Below are positions 17,361 to 26,276 of a DNA stretch of 64,000 nt, in pieces (within the stretch, counting starts at the first letter, position 1; every line of letters begins with the position of its first letter). The position numbers and the translations under genes are program-made. The DNA lies in NCBI RefSeq assembly GCF_024227715.1, contig NZ_CP100449.1:1-64000 (forward strand). The letters run 5' to 3'. The stretch is from Halomarina litorea (lineage in GTDB: Archaea; Halobacteriota; Halobacteria; Halobacteriales; Haloarculaceae). Under the pieces are notes generated by a model. That model was not told the origin of the DNA. It made no database searches and worked only from the letters and a program-made list of their open reading frames with translations.

Positions 17361-18506
17361 ATGGACGGAGACACCACCCACCCGTGGACCGTCACGGCGA
17401 GCGACCTCCGGGGTGAGATGCGACGCGAACTGGCGCGCGACGCTGACGCGGTCCTCGTGACCGTCGCGGACGTCGAGGGGGCCGCGTACCGCCGTCCCGG
17501 CGCGAAGATGCTCGTCGACGGCGACGGAACGCCGGTCGGCGCGGTCACCGCAGGCTGTCTCGAGGACGCGGTCACGGCGTCGTCGATGGAGGTCCTCGAC
17601 GCCGACGAACCCCGACTGGTGACGTTCGACCTGCTGGAAGACGACGACAGCTGGGGACTCGGCCTCGGATGCAACGGCGTCCTCGACGTCCTGCTCGAAC
17701 CGCTCGACGCCAGTTGGGGCGAGCCCCTCGACGAACTCGACGCTGGGAGGGCGGTGACCGTGCTGACCGTCGTCGAATCGACCGACTCCGACGTCCCCGT
17801 CGGTGCGCGCTCCTACACGGCCGGGAGCAGTCAGATTCGAGGCGTGGCCGAGCGCGCCGCCGTCCCGGATAGCGTCGTCGAGTCCGCGGCGTCGGCCGTC
17901 TCCGAGATACACGGCCGGGATCGAACGACGACGGTCGACGTCGAGACAGACCGCGGGTCGGTCGCGGTGCTCGTCGACGGACTGGTGCCCGTCTCGACGC
18001 TGCTACTGGTCGGTAGCCAGCCGGACGTCCACCCCGTCGCGCGCGCGGCGTCGAACGCCGGCTTCGAGGTGGTGGTCCACTCGCCCCGCGGGGCGAGAGG
18101 TCCCGAGGACTTCCCGCACGCGGACAGAGTCGAGACGGGGCACCCCTCGACCGTCGACGCGAGCGCCGAGGTCCCCGAACACACGTACGCGGTCGTCATG
18201 ACGCACAACCTCGTCGACGACCGAATCGCCGTCGAGACGCTCCTGCGCGAGACGAGCGTCCCGTACGTCGGGTTGATGGGACCGCGCGACCGATTCGAGC
18301 GACTCCGGGAGGACAGCGACGTCGTCGCGGGCACGGACCCCGGCCGAATCGCGACGCCGGTCGGCCTCGACCTCGGCGGCGGTGCCCCGACGGAGATCGC
18401 CCTCAGTATCGTCAGCGAGGCCCTGGCGGTGAGCAACGGCCGCGAGGGGACCCGGTTGAGAGACGAAGAGGGATCGATCCACGCGCGAGTCGAGCCCGAG
18501 CAGTGA
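17361..18506 (+). CDS. XdhC/CoxI-family molybdenum hydroxylase maturation factor
   Basis: A 381-residue XdhC/CoxI protein. These proteins bind the molybdenum cofactor and help install its terminal sulfur ligand before insertion into xanthine dehydrogenase. The N-terminal domain has VGAVTAGCLEDAV, including the conserved Cys. The C-terminal half is a Rossmann-like domain (LLLVGSQPDVHPVAR, then VVMTHN and PYVGLMGPRDRFER). A CTATAACA box 27 bases before the ATG gives a leaderless start. It faces the xanthine dehydrogenase subunits tail to tail (75 bases apart). Confidence 0.9.
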   Translation: MDGDTTHPWTVTASDLRGEMRRELARDADAVLVTVADVEGAAYRRPGAKMLVDGDGTPVGAVTAGCLEDAVTASSMEVLDADEPRLVTFDLLEDDDSWGLGLGCNGVLDVLLEPLDASWGEPLDELDAGRAVTVLTVVESTDSDVPVGARSYTAGSSQIRGVAERAAVPDSVVESAASAVSEIHGRDRTTTVDVETDRGSVAVLVDGLVPVSTLLLVGSQPDVHPVARAASNAGFEVVVHSPRGARGPEDFPHADRVETGHPSTVDASAEVPEHTYAVVMTHNLVDDRIAVETLLRETSVPYVGLMGPRDRFERLREDSDVVAGTDPGRIATPVGLDLGGGAPTEIALSIVSEALAVSNGREGTRLRDEEGSIHARVEPEQ

Positions 18507-18581
18507 CGACGAGGGGAGAGGCAGCGAAGGACGCCCGGTGACCGCTGCTCGTCTCCGGTCTCCTGACGGGTGACGAGGCGC

Positions 18582-21023
18582 TCAGCGCTCGTCGAGTGCG
18601 GCTTTGACCTTCTCCGGCGTGATGGGCATGTCGCCGATTCGGACGCCGACGGCGCGCCGGATGGCGTTGCTCAGCGCGGGCGGGACGCCGTTGACGGGAA
18701 TCTCGGCGACGGACTTCGCGCCGAAGGGTCCGGTCGGTTCGTGCGTCTCGACGATGATGGACTCCATCGGGGGCTGGTCGGCCGTGGTGGGCATGTCGTA
18801 GTCGCGAAAGCCCATCACCTCCGGCCGTCCGTCCGCGTCGAAGGTGACGCCGTCGCCGGTCGCCAGTTCGTAGCTCATGTGCATCGCGCCCTCTACTTGC
18901 CCCTCCACGAGGGCGGGGTTGAGCGCGGTGCCGCAGTCGACGGCGTACACCATGTCGTTGATCTCGAACTCGCCGGTCTCCTCGTTGACGGTCACGTCGA
19001 CGAACTGCGCGCCGAAGGGGGGCGGCGACTCGTCCGTGCAGTGGCTCGCCTCGCCCATCACGTGGGCGCGCACCTCGTCGCCGTACATGGACTCGTATCC
19101 GATGTCCTCCAGCGAGACCGACTCGCCGGTCTCCCCCGAGACGACCGACTCCTCGTCGATAGTGAACGCGGATTCGGGTTCGCCGAGCATCCGCGACGCG
19201 AACTCGAAGAGCATCTCGCGGGCGTCCTCGGCGGCCTTCTTGACGGCCTGTCCGGTGATGTAGGTCGTCGAGGAGGCGTACGCGCCGTGGTCGAACGGGG
19301 AGATGTCGGTGTCCGAGGGTTGGACCAGCACGTCCTCCGGGGGCACGCCGAGCACCTCGGCCGCTATCTGGGCCATCACGGTGTCGGCCCCGGGCCCGAT
19401 GTCGACCGCGCCGGTCTGGAGGATGAACGAGCCGTCCTCGTTCATCTTGATGTGGGCCGCGCCGAGTTCGTCGCCGGCGACGCCGCTCCCCTGAATCGTG
19501 AGCGCGACGCCACAGGCACGGTGGAGGTGGTCCTCGTCCGGCTGTTCGACGTCGTCCCAGCCGATGGCCGCCCGGCCCTCGGCGATGCACTCGTCGAGAC
19601 CGCACGACCGGATGCGCCGGCCGTACTCCTTGTCCTTCAGGATGCCGGAGGCCACCTCGAAGTCGCCCTCTTTCACTACGTTCCGCGCGCGGAGTTCGAG
19701 GGGGTCGATGTCGAGGTCGCGGGCAACCTCGTCCATGTGCCCCTCGACGGCGAGGTGGCCCTGTGGCGCGCCGTAGCCGCGGATGGCACCCGCGATGGGG
19801 AGGTTGGTGTGGACGGCGGTCATCCCGAAGCGGATGTTCGGCGTGTGCGTGTAGAGCGGCAGCGGTTTCTTCCCGATGGAGATGGCGACGGTCATCCCGT
19901 GGGGGCCGTACGCGCCCGAGTTCGTGACGGCCTCCATATCCAGCGCCTTCAGGTCGCCGTCCTCGGTCGCGACGCTCCGGAGCGTGACGCGGGCGGGCCG
20001 GCGGTTTCGCACGGCGTGGAACTGCTCGCGGCGCGTCGTCTCGATCATCACCGGTCGGTCGGCGGCCTCGGAGAGCGCCACCGTGATGGGTTCGAGGATC
20101 ATCCCCTGTTTCGACCCGAAGCCGGCGCCGATTCGCGGCTTCGAGACGCGGACGTCGCGGATGGGCAGGTCGAAGAGGTGGGCGAGTTGCCGCCGCGTGT
20201 GGTAGGGGACCTGCGTACTGGAGATGAGGTGGAGACGGTTGTCCTCGTCGCGGTGGGCGATGGTCGTGTGCGGTTCGGGGACGCAGTGGGACTGGTAGGG
20301 GGTCTCCCACTCCGTCTCGGTCACGGTCAGGTCCTCGCGGTCCGCCGCCTCCGCGAATGCGGCGTCCACGTCTCCGATCTCACCCGTCGCCTGCGCCTCG
20401 ATGTTCCGCTCGTAGTCCGCCCCGGGCTGGACGTTCTCTACGTCGGCCTCGTCGTGAATCTGGGGCGCGCCGGATTCCATCGCCTCCGCGGTGTCGAAGA
20501 CGGCGTCGTACTCCTCGTAGGTGACGTCGAGTTTGCGCGCGGCCTTGCTCGCGGTGGCCGCGTCCTCGGCGGCGATGGCGGCGATGGGGTCGCCGACGAA
20601 ACGCACCTTTCGTCGGAGGACCCGGAGGTCCCACGGGGAGGGCTCCGGGTACGACTGGCCGGCGGACGTGTAGGGTTTGTCCGGCACCTCGGGGGAATCC
20701 GGCGTGATGACGGCGTAGACGCCGTCCATCTCCTCGGCCGCGCTCGTGTCGATGTCCGTGACGACGCCGTGTGCGATGTCCGAGCGGACGACCTTCGCCT
20801 CGGCGAGGTCCGGGAACTCCCGGGCGTAGTCGGCCGCGTACTTCGCCTCCCCGGTGACGATCTTCCGCGCGTCGTCTTTCTCCTCGCGGTGCGAGACCGT
20901 CCGGCGCTCGTCCGGTTCCTTCCGGTTGTTCGGCGCCTCCTCCCACTCCATCGGGTGGGCCTCCTCGACCGCCGACGCGTCGGCGGTCCCCTCGTTCGGG
21001 GTCGGCTCGTCGTGCTTGCTCAT
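18582..21023 (-). CDS. Xanthine dehydrogenase-type molybdopterin-binding large subunit
   Basis: An 813-residue molybdenum hydroxylase large subunit, expected to oxidise hypoxanthine and xanthine to urate. Visible marks: the Mo-cofactor loop RIGAGFGSKQG, the active-site Arg region IRGYGAPQG, AVDIGPGADTV and the C-terminal PFGAKSVAEIP, where the catalytic Glu sits. The ATG at 21023 is chosen because it overlaps the stop of the small subunit (ATGA); a longer frame only adds sequence of that gene. The first 45 residues are a hydrophilic extension. Substrate is assigned from context; the same fold also serves aldehyde and CO oxidation. No FAD subunit accompanies it. Confidence 0.9.
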   Translation of the reverse strand: MSKHDEPTPNEGTADASAVEEAHPMEWEEAPNNRKEPDERRTVSHREEKDDARKIVTGEAKYAADYAREFPDLAEAKVVRSDIAHGVVTDIDTSAAEEMDGVYAVITPDSPEVPDKPYTSAGQSYPEPSPWDLRVLRRKVRFVGDPIAAIAAEDAATASKAARKLDVTYEEYDAVFDTAEAMESGAPQIHDEADVENVQPGADYERNIEAQATGEIGDVDAAFAEAADREDLTVTETEWETPYQSHCVPEPHTTIAHRDEDNRLHLISSTQVPYHTRRQLAHLFDLPIRDVRVSKPRIGAGFGSKQGMILEPITVALSEAADRPVMIETTRREQFHAVRNRRPARVTLRSVATEDGDLKALDMEAVTNSGAYGPHGMTVAISIGKKPLPLYTHTPNIRFGMTAVHTNLPIAGAIRGYGAPQGHLAVEGHMDEVARDLDIDPLELRARNVVKEGDFEVASGILKDKEYGRRIRSCGLDECIAEGRAAIGWDDVEQPDEDHLHRACGVALTIQGSGVAGDELGAAHIKMNEDGSFILQTGAVDIGPGADTVMAQIAAEVLGVPPEDVLVQPSDTDISPFDHGAYASSTTYITGQAVKKAAEDAREMLFEFASRMLGEPESAFTIDEESVVSGETGESVSLEDIGYESMYGDEVRAHVMGEASHCTDESPPPFGAQFVDVTVNEETGEFEINDMVYAVDCGTALNPALVEGQVEGAMHMSYELATGDGVTFDADGRPEVMGFRDYDMPTTADQPPMESIIVETHEPTGPFGAKSVAEIPVNGVPPALSNAIRRAVGVRIGDMPITPEKVKAALDER

Positions 21024-21562
21024 CCGTCGAACCCCTCCTCGCGGCAGCCACAGCCCGGCGCACCGTCGGCGGGCGGACAGCCCCCGTCGGCCGCCACCGC
21101 CTCCCCGTCCAACCGGGTCGAGGCGTCCCGGACTGCGTCGATGATCTTCTCGTAGCCCGTGCACCGACAGAGGTTCTCCGAGAGCGCGTCGCGAATCTCC
21201 GCCTCGTCGGGGTCCGGGTTCTCCTCCAGAAGCGCCTTCGAGCGCATGATCATCCCCGGGATGCAGAAGCCACACTGGAGCGCGGCGTTGTCGACGAACG
21301 CCGCCTGGACCGGGCTGAGGTCGTCCTGCGTCCCGAGGTTCTCGATGGTCTCGACGTCGCTTCCCTCGACCTGCCGGCTCGGGCGGATACAGGACTTGAC
21401 CGGCTCGCCGTCGACGAGTACCGTACAGAACCCGCAGTCACCGGTGTCACACCCGCGTTTCGCACCCGTGTACCCGTTGTCCCGCAGGACGTCGAGTAGC
21501 GTGTCTGAGCGGGCGGCCTCGAATGTTACGTCGTCTTCGTTCAGCGTGAGATCGATTTCCAT
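21020..21562 (-). CDS. Xanthine dehydrogenase-type 2Fe-2S small subunit
   Basis: A 180-residue iron-sulfur subunit. The plant-type 2Fe-2S cluster ligands are in GCDTGDCGFCTV plus a later Cys (VKSCIRP). The second cluster uses QCGFC and LCRCTGYEKI. The length is a little over the usual 155-170 because of a C-terminal tail with extra cysteines (ADGGCPPAD, APGCGCREEG), which is unusual. The ATG at 21562 (MEIDLTL) is taken; the frame stays open upstream but without conserved sequence. It is the first gene of the two-gene transcript. Confidence 0.93.
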   Translation of the reverse strand: MEIDLTLNEDDVTFEAARSDTLLDVLRDNGYTGAKRGCDTGDCGFCTVLVDGEPVKSCIRPSRQVEGSDVETIENLGTQDDLSPVQAAFVDNAALQCGFCIPGMIMRSKALLEENPDPDEAEIRDALSENLCRCTGYEKIIDAVRDASTRLDGEAVAADGGCPPADGAPGCGCREEGFDG

Positions 21563-21954
21563 GGCGATTGTCGTTAGCTGGTGATGGCAAGAGCGGTCCG
21601 CCCCGGGGGACGAGATGCCGTCGCTCCGAGCCCTCGCGACTCGGGGACCGTGCGAGACTGGCGAACCGGACCGGTTTCTGACCCCGGGCATGCTAGCTTC
21701 CTACACAACATACGGTGGCCGTCGGTCATTTAAAGCTTCCCCCGGCTGACGTGTGGCCGGACGAATCCCGAACGCGGGCCAATCACACGGGTCGACATCC
21801 GGCGTCGTTCCGGGTTCCGTCGGTATCGTCTCGTCCGCCGTCCACGACGGACCGGCCACCTCCCGACGCGACGGGACAGGAGGGCCTTCGCTTCCGGTCG
21901 TGCCACGGGGTCGTCTCACGCTTCCGTCGGCTCCCACAACTCGCCCCGGGAAGC

Positions 21955-21971
21955 GTTCGCATATATCAAAC
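21955..21971. promoter_or_regulatory. GTTCGA-type operator 4, xdh upstream region
   Basis: GTTCGCATATATCAAAC; the reverse complement of operator 1 differs from it at a single position (GTTCGGATATATCAAAC). The shared AT spacer is itself TATA-like. Confidence 0.55.
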
Positions 21972-22020
21972 ACGAGGTGAGCACGCTCTGCGCCGGACAT
22001 CGATAAAATAGTGACTCGAA

Positions 22021-22040
22021 TTACAACCATATGGCTGTAA
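22021..22040. promoter_or_regulatory. TTACA-type 20-bp palindrome
   Basis: TTACAACCATATGGCTGTAA is a palindrome with one mismatched pair. Relatives occur at 4144-4163 and 32605-32624. Confidence 0.45.
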
Positions 22041-22236
22041 CTATCGGGGCGACTCTCCCGTGAACAGTGCTCGCCTCGACGGCATCTATCGCGTCGAAGC
22101 GCGCCGATGGTCCGGTCGCATCTGTCGAGACCACCAGCCAGAACGCGATGCTCCGCGCTCGACGGCCACGAATTCGGGGTAAAGACAATCGACCGCCCGT
22201 TTCGAACGCCCGAACGCTCCGCATCCGGACGAGTCC

Positions 22237-22253
22237 GTTTTCATATTTCGAAC
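22237..22253. promoter_or_regulatory. GTTCGA-type operator 5, distal xdh region
   Basis: GTTTTCATATTTCGAAC has one perfect arm (TCGAAC), an AT spacer and a degenerate second arm. It is the weakest of the five sites. Confidence 0.4.
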
Positions 22254-22347
22254 ATCGGAGGCCGACCGACCCCGGGCCGGGAGTCCGACCCGCCGTAGCG
22301 CGGGGTGTCGAGGCGTCGACCGTCGCCCGGGAGGGCGGACCGGGGAG

Positions 22348-23766
22348 TCACTCGATGCCCGCCCGTTCGACGACGGCCTCGGCCGCGGCCGAGGCGTCGG
22401 TCAGGAGGTCGTCGAGCGGCCCGTCGAGTGTCAGGACCTCCCGGTCGTGCATCACGAGGTCACCGGCACAGAGGACGGTCTCGACCTCGAACCCCTGTGC
22501 CCCGTTGACTAGGGCGAACACGGGGTCGGGACACGGCGTGAGGTGAGGGTAGTTGAGGTCGACGACGGCCAGGTCGGCCTGCTTTCCGGGTTCGATGGAG
22601 CCGAGGTCGTCGCCCCGCCGGATGGCGCGCGCCCCCTCTACGGTGATCATGTCGAAGGCTCGCTGTGCGGGGACGACCCCCGGGTCGCGGTGGTAGCCCT
22701 TGTGCCCCGCGGCGGCGGCGCGGGCGTCCGAGAGGGGGTTCACTGTGTCGTTCAGGTTGGAGTTGTCCGTCCCGAGGCCGACGGTGACGCCGGCGTCCAG
22801 CATGGCGACGATCGGCGCGTACCCGGTCGCGAGGCGCATGTTGGCCATGTAGTTGTGGGCGACCCGCGTGTCCGTCCGCGCCAGCAGGCGCACGTCGGCC
22901 GCGTCGACCTGGACGCAGTGGCCGAGCAACGCCCGGTCTCCGAGGTAGCCGACGTTCCGCAGGTACTCGACGCTGGAGAGGGCGACGCCCTGCTCTTCGA
23001 CCTCCGCCTCGGCGACGTGGGTGGTCGTCATCACGTCGTACTCCTCGGCGAGTCGGTAGGCCTCCCGAAGCCCGCGCGCGGTCGACGTCGCGAGCACGAT
23101 GGGCGCAGGCCAGACCGACTGGCGACCGCCCGCGCTCCCGTGGTACGTCTCGATGAGCGCTTCCACCTCTGCTAGCGCCGTCTCCGTGTCGACGGTGAAG
23201 TGGTCCGCCCTGGGGTGGTCGACGCCGGGATTTCGGGTCTGGATGTCGGCCAGCAGGGTTCGAAAGGCCTCGTCGGACGGGTCGTCGGCGAACCCCGCGC
23301 CGTAGACGCTGCGGATGCCCGCCCGGTCGTAGGCGTCGAGTTTGGCCTCGATGGCGTCCCAGCCGTCCCAGACGACCTCGGTGTCGTTCTCGACGAACGT
23401 CGTCACGCCCGACTGGATGGCCTCCACGCAGTACAGGTCGGCGGCGACCTCGTGCTCCTCGGGGGTCATCGCAAGCACTCCGGGGCGTTTGACGTTGTAC
23501 AGCCAGTCGTAGAGGCCGCGGTCGGCGGCGAACGCCCCGCGCAGGAGGATGTCGGAGACGTGCGTGTGGGCGTTGATTAACCCCGGAATCACCGCGCCCC
23601 CGTCCGCGTCGAGTACCCGGTCGGCGTCGTAGTCGGCTTGGAGGTCCGCCGTCTTCCCGACCGCCTCGATTCGGTCGCCGCTGACGGCGACTGCACCGTC
23701 CTCGACGACGTCCCGTTCGGGATTCTGCGTCACGACGCGGCCGTTGGTGACGAGCAGGTCCGTCAT
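22348..23766 (-). CDS. TRZ/ATZ-family amidohydrolase (deaminase-like)
   Basis: A 472-residue mononuclear metal-dependent aminohydrolase of the cytosine deaminase/chlorohydrolase group (COG0402). Motifs: PGLINAHTHVSDIL (HxH), TTHVAEAEVEEQG (His/Glu), LLGHCVQVDAADV (His) and VGLGTDNSNLND (Asp). The start ATG at 23766 (MTDLLVTNGRV) is chosen because the N-terminal barrel strand begins there. It is a second paralogue beside the guanine deaminase-like gene, so one may act on guanine and the other on another aminopurine or pyrimidine; I cannot tell which. Confidence 0.82.
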   Translation of the reverse strand: MTDLLVTNGRVVTQNPERDVVEDGAVAVSGDRIEAVGKTADLQADYDADRVLDADGGAVIPGLINAHTHVSDILLRGAFAADRGLYDWLYNVKRPGVLAMTPEEHEVAADLYCVEAIQSGVTTFVENDTEVVWDGWDAIEAKLDAYDRAGIRSVYGAGFADDPSDEAFRTLLADIQTRNPGVDHPRADHFTVDTETALAEVEALIETYHGSAGGRQSVWPAPIVLATSTARGLREAYRLAEEYDVMTTTHVAEAEVEEQGVALSSVEYLRNVGYLGDRALLGHCVQVDAADVRLLARTDTRVAHNYMANMRLATGYAPIVAMLDAGVTVGLGTDNSNLNDTVNPLSDARAAAAGHKGYHRDPGVVPAQRAFDMITVEGARAIRRGDDLGSIEPGKQADLAVVDLNYPHLTPCPDPVFALVNGAQGFEVETVLCAGDLVMHDREVLTLDGPLDDLLTDASAAAEAVVERAGIE

Positions 23767-23979
23767 TGCGGTCCCTCTATCCCGGTTCCCCGTTCGGGGA
23801 CGGTCGGAGTCCTCGCTGTGCGTGGTGGCACCCGTACTGGTGGCATGGATCAGCGTGTTCACGCGCCAGCAAAAGCGTTCGTGTGGCTGGGGTGTCGCCC
23901 CCGATGCTCGCCGCGAACGCGAGCGCGTCGCGGTGGCCCCGACGACAACTCTTTTGCCGGGGGTCGGTCACGATTGGGT

Positions 23980-25188
23980 ATGAGCCACGGTCACAAGGAC
24001 ATGTGCTGGCGACCGGCCGCGGTCGAAACCGTCGAGGAGGTGCGGGCGGCCGTTCTCTCGGCGGCCGGGACGGAGTCCGTCGGTCTCGACGCCGTCTCGG
24101 GTCGCGTGCTCGCCGAGTCCATCGCCGCACCGCGGACCCTCCCCGCGTCCGACCGCGCGACGATGGACGGGTACGCCTTCGACGCCGCCGCCGACTACCC
24201 GCTCACCGTCGTCCACGACGAGGTGTACCCGGAGGACGACCCGCCGTCCATCGGCGCGGGCGAGGCGGTCGAAATCGCGACGGGGGCGAGTCTGCCGCCG
24301 GAGGCGAACGCCGTCCTCAAGCGGGAGGAGTCGACGGTCGAGGGCGACCAGTTGACGGGGCCGGCCATCGAGGCGGGCACCTACACCTACGAGCGGGGAA
24401 GCAACGTCGAACGGGGCGAGGTGCTGTTCGACCGCGGTGAGCGCCTCTCGCCGAAGGACGCGGTCTTCCTTGGCGACCTCGGGCACGACTCGGTTGAGGT
24501 CCGCGCCCGATTGACGGTCGGGGTTCTCGCGACCGGCACCGAGATTCACGAGGGCCGGCAGTCCGACCTCGACTCGAACATGCTCGCCGGTCTGGTCCGC
24601 TCGTGGGGCCACGAAGCGACGTACGAGGGGACCGTCCCCGACGAGTACGACCGCGTCCGCGAGGCCATCGCCGATCTCGCGGCGGAGTACGACGTCGTCC
24701 TGACGACCGGCGGGACGAGCGTCGGCCACGGGGACCACGTCGTCCGCGCGCTCTCGGAACTGGGCGAGGTCCGGTTCCACCGCGTCCGCGTCCGTCCCGG
24801 AAAACCGCTCGCCCTCGCGGAACTGCCCGACGCCGTCGTGTTCGCCGTCCCGGGGAAACCACTCGGCGCGCACACCGTCGCGACGCTCGTCGTCCGGCCG
24901 CTCTTCACCGGGGAGACGGCACTTCCGACGGTCGAGGCGACCTGCGCGCGGGACGTCGAACTGGGCCCCGAGGGGTTCGAGTACGCCGTCCCCGTCACGC
25001 TCGACGGCGACGAGGCGATGCCGCTCGGCCACGTCGACTCCCCGCTGCAGGTGTACGAGGGGACGTTCGACCCGAGCGTCCTCTCGTCGAGTACGCGCGC
25101 TACGCGGGCCGACGGGTTCGTCCTCACTCGTTCGGCGCTCGGCGGTGGCGAGGCCGTCGACGTCGTCCCCTACCCCGTCGTGGAGTGA
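23980..25188 (+). CDS. moeA: MoeA-type molybdopterin molybdotransferase
   Basis: A 402-residue MoeA-family protein that inserts molybdate into adenylated molybdopterin. Visible family marks: PASDRATMDGYAF near residue 50, the loop VVLTTGGTSVGHGDH in the MogA-like domain and RPGKPLALAEL. The start at 23980 is preferred since a longer frame extends only into divergent promoter sequence. With MocA immediately downstream (one-base gap) and molybdenum hydroxylase genes upstream, it looks like a dedicated cofactor supply for xanthine dehydrogenase rather than the housekeeping copy. Confidence 0.9.
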   Translation: MSHGHKDMCWRPAAVETVEEVRAAVLSAAGTESVGLDAVSGRVLAESIAAPRTLPASDRATMDGYAFDAAADYPLTVVHDEVYPEDDPPSIGAGEAVEIATGASLPPEANAVLKREESTVEGDQLTGPAIEAGTYTYERGSNVERGEVLFDRGERLSPKDAVFLGDLGHDSVEVRARLTVGVLATGTEIHEGRQSDLDSNMLAGLVRSWGHEATYEGTVPDEYDRVREAIADLAAEYDVVLTTGGTSVGHGDHVVRALSELGEVRFHRVRVRPGKPLALAELPDAVVFAVPGKPLGAHTVATLVVRPLFTGETALPTVEATCARDVELGPEGFEYAVPVTLDGDEAMPLGHVDSPLQVYEGTFDPSVLSSSTRATRADGFVLTRSALGGGEAVDVVPYPVVE

Positions 25189-25189
25189 G

Positions 25190-25834
25190 ATGGACGAACC
25201 CATCCCGCTCGTGCGGCCGGCCGAGTTCCCCGACGCCGCGCCGGAGGAGGGCGCGTCGGTCTGGGGCGTCCTCCTCGCCGCCGGGACGAGCAGTCGGTAC
25301 GGCGACCGGAACAAACTGCTCGAACGGTTCGACGGGGAACCGCTGGTGCGGCGAGCGGCCGAATCGCTCGCCGCAGCGCCCCTCGACGGCGTCGTCGCGG
25401 TCGTCGGCCACCAGTCGTCCGCCGTCCGGGACGCCGTCGACGGCGTCGTCTCCGACGTGTGTGCCAACGAGGAGTACGAGCGAGGGCAGAGCATGTCGGT
25501 CCGCACCGGCGTCGAGGCCGTCCGCGACCACGGTGCCGACGCCGTCGTGGTCGCCCTCGGCGACATGCCGACGGTTCGGCCGGCCACCGTCGGACTGCTC
25601 GTCGACGCGTACGAACGCGGCGTCGGGACCGCCCTCGCCGCCGCGTACGAAGGGAGGCGGGGGAACCCGGTCCTCTTCGACGCCCGGCACTTCGATGCCC
25701 TCGCGGCCGTCGACGGGGACGTCGGTGGTCGGGGCGTGCTGCTGGCTTCGGCGGGGGGTGCCCTCGTCGCGACGGACGACCCGGGCGTCGTCCGCGACGT
25801 GGACGCCCCGTCCGACCTCGACGCCCTCGAATAA
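25190..25834 (+). CDS. mocA: MocA-like molybdenum cofactor nucleotidyltransferase
   Basis: A 214-residue NTP transferase of the MobA/MocA group. The nucleotide-binding motif GVLLAAGTSSRYGDRNK lies near residues 27-43, the metal-binding ALGDMPTV near 124, and GRRGNPVLF near 160. MocA adds CMP to molybdopterin, giving the cytosine dinucleotide cofactor used by the bacterial molybdenum hydroxylase family. It starts almost directly after the moeA stop, so co-translation is likely. Confidence 0.87.
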   Translation: MDEPIPLVRPAEFPDAAPEEGASVWGVLLAAGTSSRYGDRNKLLERFDGEPLVRRAAESLAAAPLDGVVAVVGHQSSAVRDAVDGVVSDVCANEEYERGQSMSVRTGVEAVRDHGADAVVVALGDMPTVRPATVGLLVDAYERGVGTALAAAYEGRRGNPVLFDARHFDALAAVDGDVGGRGVLLASAGGALVATDDPGVVRDVDAPSDLDALE

Positions 25835-26276
25835 CTGCGGGACGTTCGGCGGATGCGGCGACACGACCCGTACCTCTCCCTGCCAGTGGTGAGAGGGCTC
25901 GACGCCGTGTGGGTAGCCATCGCTCTCGGTGATCCGACGAAATTCGACTCACCGACGGCGAACCCCGCCAGAATTTACTTTGTTGTACTCTCCTACACCA
26001 AGGTGAAATAGAGCTCTTACCGAAATGGTTTCATCTACGGGTTGGAGGTCAGAAGTCCCGCTAAATACAGTAGCGATGTCTATCTATCGTATATCGCTAT
26101 ATCTTAACACAATCCGGTCTGAGGCTAGAGGAGAACATTTCTAAGGACTAGTTTGAGATGAACTGGGGCCACCTGGTGTCAGTCAAGAGTCTCTTGCGAG
26201 AGTATGTGCCGTATCGAACGCTACTATACTTCGCCGATAGCTTCTGCTATCTACCCCGACAGCCCGGTTCCCAGTG
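25835..26276. other. Intergenic boundary between the purine locus and the CoA island
   Basis: In these 442 bases no gene is recognised. GC content falls from about 26 kb on. A 7-bp inverted repeat TAGCGAT...ATCGCTA flanks a TATCTATCG stretch near 26071-26101, of unknown meaning. Confidence 0.5.

Larger units (their letters stand above)
21563..22347. other. 785-base gap upstream of the xanthine dehydrogenase genes, with three operator candidates
   Basis: No gene is supported here on either strand. On the minus strand a TTTAAA element near 21730 could start the xdh transcript and leave a 5' leader of about 140 bases. The distal part holds three palindromes (21955, 22021, 22237) and an AT-rich patch, unlike the usual short haloarchaeal spacers. 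It may have contained a now-lost gene. Confidence 0.5.

Noticed and set aside
18412-20310. 632-residue open frame on the minus strand inside the xanthine dehydrogenase large subunit
   Set aside because: Arg/Pro/His-rich composition typical of a GC-rich shadow frame; the overlapping frame has clear molybdenum hydroxylase motifs.
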